Assembly: GCA_913062655.1 (NCBI GenBank)
Contig: CAJXXO010000206.1
Location: 1-5,216 of the forward strand
DNA length: 5,216 bases
Direction: 5' to 3'
Source of the DNA: an uncultured Bacteroidota bacterium
GTDB lineage: Bacteria; Bacteroidota; Bacteroidia; Chitinophagales; S012-47
Shown here piece by piece: positions 1 to 4,720 of this stretch (position 1 is the first letter of the stretch; the number at the start of each line of letters is the position of its first letter). The notes under the pieces are model-generated. The model worked only from the letters and a program-made list of their open reading frames with translations, made no database searches and had not been told where the DNA came from. The position numbers were made by a program, and so were the translations under genes.

Positions 1-1
1 T

Positions 2-547
2 GCTACCCATCAGTTAGATGAAGTGGTAAAGGACCTTAACGTACTGTTAACAGCCAGAACGGTAGAGCCCCTCGTTAAAACAAAAGTTGATTTGGCAAAT
101 ATCCTGCACAGAATCGCTGTGCAGTTGGAATCCATGATCCAAGATAGTGATGCGGCTTTGCACATACATGTGGAGGATGCTCCGCTGGTATTTACCATAC
201 CGAGCTATCTGGAAACCATCCTTTACAATTTGATCTCTAATGCAATTAAGTACCGCCACCCTGATCGATCGCCCAAGATTTCAGTGAATAGCTATGAAAA
301 CCACCAAGACATTGTCATAAAAGTGTCAGATAATGGCATGGGAGTCGATTTAGCAAAACATGGAGAACAGATATTTGACTTGTATAAAAAAGCACACCAT
401 CACACCACAGGAAAAGGGGTAGGTCTGCATTTGGTACGCACTATGGTACAAGCTTTGGACGGAGAGATCAAAGTGCAGTCCGCTGTAGGTGAAGGAAGCA
501 CGTTCACTTTAGTGCTGCCGCAACCCGAACTGCCAGATAATACCTGA
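2..547 (+). CDS. Sensor histidine kinase, C-terminal part (5' end outside window)
   Basis: The reading frame is open to the left edge, so the GTG at 23 is not the real start; 181 residues are visible. They cover the end of the dimerisation helix (LDEVVKDLNVLL) and a complete HATPase_c domain. Visible motifs are the N-box NLISNAIKYR (about bases 227-256), the G1 box DNGMGVD (329-349), the F-box IFDLYKK and the G2 box GKGVGLHLV (410-436), so the ATP-binding half looks intact. The phospho-accepting His and any PAS, GAF or membrane sensor region lie upstream. The family autophosphorylates and passes phosphate to a response regulator. The style matches Bacteroidota PAS-type kinases. RR1 follows on the same strand after 66 bp and is the natural candidate partner, although the gap contains its own promoter-like sequence. 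The protein ends just after the ATPase domain, with no fused receiver domain. Confidence 0.93.
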   Translation, partial: ATHQLDEVVKDLNVLLTARTVEPLVKTKVDLANILHRIAVQLESMIQDSDAALHIHVEDAPLVFTIPSYLETILYNLISNAIKYRHPDRSPKISVNSYENHQDIVIKVSDNGMGVDLAKHGEQIFDLYKKAHHHTTGKGVGLHLVRTMVQALDGEIKVQSAVGEGSTFTLVLPQPELPDNT

Positions 548-565
548 AATTACCTTTCCGGTATA
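537..565 (+). repeat. Diverged copy of the repeat found after RR1
   Basis: The 16 bases 537-552 (ATAATACCTGAAATTA) match 1246-1261 at 15 of 16 positions. After a 7-base insertion (CCTTTCC), GGTATA resumes and continues as CAACCT with one mismatch in 13 bases. In this copy the right arm of the 7-2-7 palindrome is interrupted, giving TACCTGA-AA-TTACCTT. The left arm overlaps the stop codon of the kinase gene. It sits just upstream of the RR1 promoter-like sequence, so a role as an operator is possible but inferred. Confidence 0.5.
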
Positions 566-578
566 TCAACCTATCTTG

Positions 579-586
579 TACCTTCG
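579..586 (+). promoter_or_regulatory. Possible -7 element of the RR1 promoter
   Basis: TACCTTCG matches the Bacteroidota -7 consensus TAnnTTTG at five of six fixed positions. It lies 28 bp before the GTG of RR1, giving a short leader. I see no good -33 TTG element at the usual distance. That fits either an activator-dependent promoter or a chance match. Confidence 0.35.
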
Positions 587-613
587 TGTTGTTTAGACAA
601 ATTCTAAATAGGG

Positions 614-1249
614 GTGAAGAGGGTAGTCATAGCAGATGCACAATATTTGACAAGGGTAGGGCTTACGCATTTAGTAAGTGAATTATCTGATTTCGAAGTG
701 GTAGCCACTACCATGGACTGGAACAAAACGGTGAAAGCCTGCCGCGAAAAGCAAGCCGATGTGTTGCTACTTGACCACCTACAATTACATCAATTCTCCT
801 GGTCCAGTCTTCAGGAGCTGCTTCAGCAACAACCTATTCATACGGTAGTTATATCGCAGGAAGATAGCCCAGCTGTGGTCCACACGGCATTGGGTTCAGG
901 CATCCAAAGCTTTCTGACCAAAGGATGCAGTGCGGCTGAGATTCGTAATGCAATCCATGCCATAATGGCCGGGGAAAAGTTTTTCTGCAACAAGGTGCTG
1001 GATGTCATTTTCAGTAAGCATTATACGCCAGAGCTAGACAACTGTGCACCTACTAGCTTGAGTGATCGTGAGATGGAGATCGTGACACTGCTGGTAGATG
1101 GTAAGAACAGCAAAGCCATAGCTGAAGAGTTGTGTCTTAGCCTGCATACGGTATATACCCACCGCAAGAATATCATGCGCAAGCTCAAAGTTCGCTCAGT
1201 ACAAGAGCTGGTCAGCCATGCCCTGCAATCGGGCTTGGTGGCTAAATAA
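614..1249 (+). CDS. NarL/FixJ-family response regulator (RR1), receiver plus LuxR-type HTH
   Basis: This 211-residue protein is the usual size for a two-domain NarL/FixJ regulator. Residues 1-118 form the receiver: phospho-acceptor Asp54 (VLLLDHL), Ser81 at the Thr/Ser switch position, and Lys103 (LTK) are present. The acidic pocket is unusual, reading AD-A: Asp8 is kept but the second acidic residue is Ala9, which may weaken Mg2+ binding. Residues 147-209 form a LuxR/GerE HTH (LSDREMEIVTLLVDGKNSKA, then the recognition helix region LSLHTVYTHRKNIMRKL). The start is GTG, because an in-frame TAA at 605-607 leaves no ATG upstream. AGGGG directly abuts the start codon. It follows the kinase gene and probably acts with it as a cytoplasmic DNA-binding output regulator. 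The target is unknown, but the palindrome at its 3' end has the geometry of NarL-type sites. Confidence 0.93.
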   Translation: MKRVVIADAQYLTRVGLTHLVSELSDFEVVATTMDWNKTVKACREKQADVLLLDHLQLHQFSWSSLQELLQQQPIHTVVISQEDSPAVVHTALGSGIQSFLTKGCSAAEIRNAIHAIMAGEKFFCNKVLDVIFSKHYTPELDNCAPTSLSDREMEIVTLLVDGKNSKAIAEELCLSLHTVYTHRKNIMRKLKVRSVQELVSHALQSGLVAK

Positions 1250-1276
1250 TACCTAAAATTAGGTATAGCAACCTCA
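1246..1276 (+). repeat. Second copy of the intergenic repeat, after RR1
   Basis: This is the counterpart of 537-577. The two share ATAATACCT-R-AAATTA and then GGTATA-K-CAACCT, with CCTTTCC inserted only in the upstream copy. Further on, both contain the octamer ATTCTAAA (601-608 and 1347-1354). The 113 bp between RR1 and trmH (1250-1362) otherwise hold no gene and no convincing GC-rich terminator. Confidence 0.5.
1250..1265. promoter_or_regulatory. Perfect 7-2-7 inverted repeat, NarL-type operator candidate
   Basis: TACCTAA-AA-TTAGGTA is a perfect inverted repeat with a 2-base centre, beginning at the base after the RR1 stop codon. E. coli NarL/NarP bind heptamers of consensus TACYYMT in a 7-2-7 arrangement, and TACCTAA fits six of seven positions. 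Another right-arm heptamer TTAGGTA follows at 1291-1297. The site lies between convergent genes, so there is no obvious promoter for it to control. It could also form an AT-rich hairpin (6-bp stem, 4-base loop) in the transcripts. Operator function is inferred. Confidence 0.45.
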
Positions 1277-1362
1277 CATTTTCCCTTCAATTAGGTATTG
1301 TAGTCGCATTGCCGGGAGCCTAGATTTGCTATTGTTATTTAAAACCATTCTAAACAAAACAG

Positions 1363-1968
1363 TCAGTGGTCATCCGGTGACGGATTATTTGGCATTCGCT
1401 GGCTGTCAAGATATGCGTTGATTTGTTGTTCCGTTAAGTGGGGCTGGTTGTAATGACCAGCCCTTCTTTTTTGGCGCATTGCCTCATACAAAGTAACGGC
1501 ACACGCCACAGAAACATTGAGACTGGGTGTCATGCCCAGCATGGGGATGTGTACATTACCGGTGGCGTACGCCATCATGCTGTCGGAGATGCCAAAACGC
1601 TCGTTGCCAAATACGAGCGCTATCGATCCGGTCAAGTCCGTTTCATGCAATTCAGTGGCGGAAGTGTGCATATGGGTAGCCAGTATCTCGGAGTGTTTTT
1701 CCGTTACCTCGGCCATGCAACTTTCCACGTCAGGGTATAGTTCGTAGTCTATCCATTTCAAGGCTTTGCCACTGGTTCGCTTTCCCTCTTTCCATTCCAG
1801 GCTCTTCATTTCGTGTATGACGTAGACCTTGCCTACACCCACAGCTTCACATGAGCGTATGACGGCAAAAATGTTGTGTTGGTCTCTTACATTTTCCAAC
1901 ACGACCGACAAGTTGAGTTGCCGGTTGGCCAGCATGCGCCTGATTTTAGCCTCTCTTTCGGGTGTCAT
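1363..1968 (-). CDS. trmH: tRNA (guanosine-2'-O)-methyltransferase TrmH, SpoU family
   Basis: This protein of 201 residues matches TrmH along its length. TrmH transfers a methyl group from S-adenosylmethionine to the ribose 2'-OH of G18 in the tRNA D-loop. Visible signatures are the N-terminal helix (REAKIRRMLANRQLNLSVVL), motif 1 (NVRDQHNIFAVIRSCEAVGV, with the family's catalytic Arg at residue 38), motif 2 (ALVFGNERFGIS, residues 117-128) and motif 3 (IPMLGMTPSLNVSVACAV, residues 141-158), which builds the trefoil-knot cofactor site. Residues 159-171 (LYEAMRQKRRAGH) follow the E. coli TrmH pattern. The C-terminal tail is shorter than in E. coli TrmH (about 229 residues), and the last residues (NNPSPDDH) are low in structure. 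The ATG at 1968 starts right at the conserved N-terminus. It is a housekeeping gene, convergent with RR1 and divergent from the next gene. No close functional link to its neighbours is evident. Confidence 0.94.
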   Translation of the reverse strand: MTPEREAKIRRMLANRQLNLSVVLENVRDQHNIFAVIRSCEAVGVGKVYVIHEMKSLEWKEGKRTSGKALKWIDYELYPDVESCMAEVTEKHSEILATHMHTSATELHETDLTGSIALVFGNERFGISDSMMAYATGNVHIPMLGMTPSLNVSVACAVTLYEAMRQKRRAGHYNQPHLTEQQINAYLDSQRMPNNPSPDDH

Positions 1969-2024
1969 AGAGCAAATATCGCTAAATCACGAAGGGTCGA
2001 ATTATAAAAAGTGGAGGATGGGTG

Positions 2025-2032
2025 TAACTTTA
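2025..2032 (+). promoter_or_regulatory. Possible -7 element for the beta-barrel gene
   Basis: TAACTTTA agrees with TAnnTTTG at five of six fixed positions and would give a leader of about 50 bases before the ATG at 2093. No clear -33 TTG element is seen. The rest of the 124-bp divergent spacer between trmH and this gene (1969-2092) shows nothing else I can support. Confidence 0.25.
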
Positions 2033-2092
2033 AGCCACCTCGAGACGTCTCACACTCGAATAAAAAATCGAAAACCAAAAAATTCTCCTTTC

Positions 2093-2824
2093 ATGAAACA
2101 TCTACTTTTTCTTTTCCTAACCTGCACGGTAGCTATTGCAGGAATGGCCCAGGCAGACGACAAAAAGGTATATACCACCAATAACGGGGAATGGATATTT
2201 TCCTTTGCAGATATTACCACCGCTAGTGGTGCTAATCCGGCTAGTGTGGTACGATTTACACCATTCTTTAACACCCAGTTTGCCTTACACTATGACCCAG
2301 TGCCTTATGTAGGTTTGTTTACCGGGCTGGGTATTCGTAATGTGGGCTTTATTTATGATCAGCGTATGCCAAACGGAACCACGGTTCGTAAGAAACACCG
2401 TACCTATAATCTCGGCATACCTGTAGCCTTGAAAGTTGGTAAAATGGATAAGAGCTACGTGTATGGTGGGTATGAGTTTGAACTCCCGTTCAATTACAAG
2501 GAAAAGACTTTTGTAGATGATTCGAAGGAGAAGTTCAATGAGTGGTTTTCCAACCGAGTGCCTGATTTCTACCACACCTTATTCGTGGGCATTCAATTCC
2601 CAAAGGGAGCCAATCTGAAGTTTAAGTATTACCTCACTGAGTTTTTCAACCGCGACTTTACGGAAGAGGTTACGGTAGATGGTATAACCACTACGGTTCG
2701 CCCCTATGAAAACCTGCAAGTGAATACCTTCTACATTTCTCTGACATTCAATGTGTTTGGCAAAGGAGAAACCGGCATGATGGGAACACCAGGGAATAAT
2801 GATGTAACCAGCTATTTGTATTAA
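2093..2824 (+). CDS. Small outer-membrane beta-barrel protein
   Basis: This protein has 243 residues. The start is the ATG at 2093, because it opens a clear Sec signal peptide (MKHLLFLFLTCTVAIAGMAQ, probable cleavage after AQA at residue 21). The frame continues open upstream, but that stretch runs antisense to trmH and is not protein-like for this gene. The mature part is made of alternating polar/hydrophobic strands with aromatic girdle residues: VVRFTPFFNTQFALHY (52-67), VGLFTGLGIRNVGFIYD (73-89), YNLGIPVALKVG (105-116), SYVYGGYEFELPF (121-133), FYHTLFVGIQF (159-169), LKFKYYLTEFF (175-185) and NTFYISLTFNVF (211-222). This resembles the 8-to-10-strand porin-like or PorT-like barrels common in Bacteroidota. 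The barrel seems to end near residue 222, leaving a polar tail of about 20 residues. Its ligand or role cannot be told from sequence. It is transcribed alone and ends at a strong terminator. Confidence 0.85.
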   Translation: MKHLLFLFLTCTVAIAGMAQADDKKVYTTNNGEWIFSFADITTASGANPASVVRFTPFFNTQFALHYDPVPYVGLFTGLGIRNVGFIYDQRMPNGTTVRKKHRTYNLGIPVALKVGKMDKSYVYGGYEFELPFNYKEKTFVDDSKEKFNEWFSNRVPDFYHTLFVGIQFPKGANLKFKYYLTEFFNRDFTEEVTVDGITTTVRPYENLQVNTFYISLTFNVFGKGETGMMGTPGNNDVTSYLY

Positions 2825-2846
2825 GAAGAAGGCAACTTACCCATCC

Positions 2847-2877
2847 AAGGCGATCTTTCCGGTCGCCTTTTTTATTT
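2847..2877 (+). terminator. Intrinsic terminator of the beta-barrel gene
   Basis: AAGGCGATC (2847-2855) pairs with GGTCGCCTT (2861-2869) as a 9-bp stem with one T-G wobble and a 5-base loop (TTTCC). It is followed by a T-run, TTTTTT-A-TTT. The T-run overlaps the stop codon of the convergent RR2 gene (2872-2874). On the minus strand the same hairpin lacks a downstream T-run, so it should act mainly on the plus strand. Confidence 0.85.
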
Positions 2878-3525
2878 CACCCATCTGTTTTGCCGCGCCA
2901 ACTGCACCGCTTCGAGTTTGGAGTGCACCCCCAGCTTTTTGTAAAGGCTTTCTATGTGTCTGCGTACGGTGGAGGAGGATATGAATAGTTCTGCACTAAT
3001 GGCGGTCGAAGTTTTCCCCTGTGCCAGGTGGTTGAGTATCTCTAGTTCACGTGCCGTCAATTGAAAGTCACCTGGTTGTTTGAGCTGGCTGGTGTCATTC
3101 TGCTGGCGGATGTGGTTGAGTGTTTTGTGGGCTACCAAAGGTGACATAGCCAGCCGGCCTTCTACGGCATCTTTGATGGCTTGCCGCATTTTCATGGGCT
3201 TCTCATCCTTGAGCAGGTAACCATCGGCACCGGCTGCCAGCGCCTCCACGATTTTTTCGTCCTGGTCGAGCACCGACAGCATCACTATTTTGATAGCTGG
3301 ATAGTGGTCTTTTACCAGTCGGGTAGCGGTAATCCCATCTGTTTTTCGCATCTCAATATCCATTAAAATCAGCGCTGGTTGCGGTTCGGCCAGTTCCAGG
3401 TGAGCGAGCACCGCATCTCCATCATCGGCAGCAAATACAACTTGGATATCCTCGAAGAGGTCAAAGATCTGTGTCAGGTTTTCCCGGATCGGTCGACTAT
3501 CATCTACAATGGCTATAGGTATCAT
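2872..3525 (-). CDS. NarL/FixJ-family response regulator (RR2), receiver plus LuxR-type HTH
   Basis: This is a 217-residue regulator. Residues 1-120 are a canonical receiver: acidic pair Asp8-Asp9 (IAIVDDS), phospho-acceptor Asp56 (LILMDIEM), Ser84 (VMLSV) and Lys106 (YLLKD). The proline usual after MDIEM is Arg60. Residues 154-216 are a LuxR/GerE HTH (LTARELEILNHLAQGKTSTA, with the recognition region ISSSTVRRHIESLYKKLGV). I chose the ATG at 3525, giving MIPIAIVDDS, the normal distance to the Asp pair. A longer TTG-started frame to 3582 would put the start inside a palindrome and add 19 unrelated residues. No kinase gene is adjacent, so its partner is encoded elsewhere. It is divergent from the exported-protein gene, and each gene has its own palindrome, which suggests that RR2 controls both itself and that neighbour. 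Confidence 0.94.
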   Translation of the reverse strand: MIPIAIVDDSRPIRENLTQIFDLFEDIQVVFAADDGDAVLAHLELAEPQPALILMDIEMRKTDGITATRLVKDHYPAIKIVMLSVLDQDEKIVEALAAGADGYLLKDEKPMKMRQAIKDAVEGRLAMSPLVAHKTLNHIRQQNDTSQLKQPGDFQLTARELEILNHLAQGKTSTAISAELFISSSTVRRHIESLYKKLGVHSKLEAVQLARQNRWVK

Positions 3526-3543
3526 GATTTGAACAATATGCTG

Positions 3544-3551
3544 CGAGTATA
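3544..3551 (-). promoter_or_regulatory. Possible -7 element of the RR2 promoter
   Basis: Read on the minus strand this is TATACTCG, agreeing with TAnnTTTG at four of six fixed positions. Its first base lies 31.5 bp from the centre of the palindrome at 3575-3590, exactly as for the divergent promoter. It is followed by CAGCA, as the other one is after GCG. The weak match and absent -33 box fit an activator-dependent promoter. The implied start of transcription is near 3538. Confidence 0.35.
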
Positions 3552-3574
3552 CGGTAACGGCCACCAGCAACCTA

Positions 3575-3590
3575 TAGGGCAATTGCCCTA
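3575..3590. promoter_or_regulatory. 7-2-7 palindrome, operator candidate facing RR2
   Basis: TAGGGCA-AT-TGCCCTA is a perfect 16-bp palindrome. Read towards RR2 it continues TAGG, so TGCCCTATA is shared with the second site. Its centre (3582.5) is 57.5 bp from the first base of the RR2 start codon. The 7-2-7 geometry is that of NarL-type dimer sites. RR2 is the obvious candidate to bind it. Confidence 0.6.
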
Positions 3591-3627
3591 ATGCTTACCT
3601 CCTTGCCATACCGGTTCCCCTCCCAAA

Positions 3628-3645
3628 ATAGGGCATTTGCCCTAT
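3628..3645. promoter_or_regulatory. 7-2-7 palindrome, operator candidate facing the exported-protein gene
   Basis: A-TAGGGCA-TT-TGCCCTA-T has 8-bp perfect arms around TT. The heptamers are the same as those at 3575-3590. The centres of the two sites are 54 bp apart, about five helical turns, so two bound dimers would lie on roughly the same face of the DNA. Its centre (3636.5) is 54.5 bp from the ATG at 3691. A further half-site, CGCCCTA, lies at 3658-3664 with one mismatch. Confidence 0.6.
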
Positions 3646-3667
3646 ACCACCCACTATCGCCCTATGG

Positions 3668-3675
3668 TACCTTGC
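3668..3675 (+). promoter_or_regulatory. Possible -7 element of the exported-protein gene
   Basis: TACCTTGC matches TAnnTTTG at four of six fixed positions. Its first base is 31.5 bp from the centre of the palindrome at 3628-3645. The implied transcription start is near 3681, placing the palindrome around -44, close to where activators that touch polymerase usually sit. It would leave a very short leader before the ATG at 3691. Confidence 0.35.
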
Positions 3676-3690
3676 GCAGCACAAAACCAG

Positions 3691-4596
3691 ATGATTATGA
3701 ACCTCAACATTATTCGGGCCATGGTATTGTTAATGCTTTTTTGGGCGGTGAAGAGCCAGGGGCAGCAAGTGAATTATAATGTACTGTCCAATGACCCAGA
3801 AAAACATAACAACTTCTCTATTGGGGCCTCCCTCTTCCCCAATATCGATGCCTGGACGGGTGTAGACCTGTTAACTGCTTTTGGGGTGAATGTGGAAGGC
3901 ACTTACCGTTTCGGACCCGGATCCATCCGCTATACCCATGAATTCCGCGGAGGGGATGATGCCTTTACCCATCAAACGATAACCGGAACCTTCGCCCTGA
4001 TGAACCGGGTGATCAATAACGTGACTCGTGTAGACCTGGACTACTCATTTAACACCAATAGCTATTCCACTACCTATATAGAAGTGCCCTCGCAATCGCT
4101 GGAGACTTTTGAAATACGGGGAGGCCTTGACCGGATGAATCCTATCCTTGAGTACGGAGAGAAAGACGAAGATGGGGATATCATATTCGAACATGATCTG
4201 CCGGTGCAGATCACCTCTTTTCATGGCGGTATCCAGTATACCCTGACGGATAACATCCACATCACAACGGATGGCTACGGCAAGAAGAAAAACAAGCAGC
4301 AGATACTATGGTATGCTGATGTACTATATGCCTTTCGGATGAATATTGCCGATCCAGATATGGCAACCTTCGAGGCGGTGCGCTCAGACAATCTGTCAGA
4401 GATCAACTATTCCCGGATCGGGTTTCGAACAGGTATTAAGTGGTGGAGCCTGACCAATATCGGTTGGGGTGTTGGGGTAGAGTACGGCTGGCGGCCTACG
4501 GTTCGTCCGGCTGAGAACAGTACCTGGAGCCGCTTCCACCTTGGCATTCGTTTGACGGCACCCATCGTATCCTTCCGCTTACCCTATTTAGGATAA
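3691..4596 (+). CDS. Exported protein of unknown function, probably an outer-membrane beta-barrel
   Basis: I do not recognise a named family. From the ATG at 3691 the protein has 301 residues (299 if the second ATG at 3697 is used). Residues 4-24 form a signal peptide (NLNIIRAMVLLMLFWAVKSQ), with cleavage likely near GQ-Q. The rest is rich in alternating strands with aromatic ends: NFSIGASLFPNI (41-52), FGVNVEGTYRF (64-74), GSIRYTHEF (77-85), ITGTFALMNRV (97-107), TRVDLDYSF (112-120), SRIGFRTGIKWW (241-252), GWGVGVEYGWRP (258-269) and RFHLGIRLTAPIVSF (281-295). Lys/Asp-rich loops lie at 157-169 and 198-204. This suggests a 10-to-14-strand barrel, though a periplasmic beta-protein cannot be excluded. 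Earlier possible starts (TTG at 3637, ATG at 3664) would put the signal peptide behind extra residues and overlap the control region. It shares a divergent promoter region with RR2, so it is probably an RR2 target. Confidence 0.8.
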   Translation: MIMNLNIIRAMVLLMLFWAVKSQGQQVNYNVLSNDPEKHNNFSIGASLFPNIDAWTGVDLLTAFGVNVEGTYRFGPGSIRYTHEFRGGDDAFTHQTITGTFALMNRVINNVTRVDLDYSFNTNSYSTTYIEVPSQSLETFEIRGGLDRMNPILEYGEKDEDGDIIFEHDLPVQITSFHGGIQYTLTDNIHITTDGYGKKKNKQQILWYADVLYAFRMNIADPDMATFEAVRSDNLSEINYSRIGFRTGIKWWSLTNIGWGVGVEYGWRPTVRPAENSTWSRFHLGIRLTAPIVSFRLPYLG

Positions 4597-4607
4597 CACC
4601 TATTGCC

Positions 4608-4656
4608 AATCATGGCTTGGTAGGTTGATAAATGAAATCACTAGCTGGCCATGATT
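4608..4656 (+). terminator. Long imperfect hairpin after the exported-protein gene, possible terminator
   Basis: AATCATGGC (4608-4616) and GCCATGATT (4648-4656) are perfect 9-base inverted arms. Allowing one wobble and two mismatches, the stem extends to 16 positions (4608-4623 with 4641-4656). The 17-base loop contains a further TGAT/ATCA pair. The bases after it are TAACCCTTTT, which is not a clean T-run, so termination is plausible but not certain. It may instead protect the 3' end of the mRNA. It sits 11 bp after the stop codon and 64 bp before the next start. Confidence 0.5.
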
Positions 4657-4720
4657 AACCCTTTTCAGAAGTTAAACTACTAACGAATACACTTTACCTA
4701 ATCAATAAATCTACAGGACT

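Noticed and set aside
1250..1265. Reading the TACCTAA palindrome as an ordinary terminator of RR1
   Set aside because: The stem is AT-rich, its centre is only 2 bases and no T-run follows on the plus strand, so a protein-binding site fits better.
1369..1383. GTCA/TGAC inverted repeat near the 3' end of trmH
   Set aside because: Only 4-base arms within coding sequence; not distinguishable from chance.
1438..1747. Plus-strand open frames of 76-100 codons inside trmH
   Set aside because: They are antisense to a strongly conserved gene and have no recognisable protein features.
2042..2051. GAGACGTCTC palindrome in the trmH/beta-barrel spacer
   Set aside because: A 10-bp palindrome is expected several times by chance in 5 kb; it has no second copy and no 7-2-7 geometry.
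1829..2092. Upstream extension of the beta-barrel gene frame
   Set aside because: It runs antisense to trmH and precedes a perfect signal-peptide start at 2093, so it is chance open frame.
3526..3582. N-terminal extension of RR2 from a TTG at 3582
   Set aside because: It begins inside the palindrome and adds 19 residues before the usual receiver start MIPIAIVDDS. ATG at 3525 gives a standard-length protein.
3637..3690. Earlier starts (TTG 3637, ATG 3664) for the exported protein
   Set aside because: They overlap the operator and the -7-like element and would bury the signal peptide behind 9-18 extra residues.
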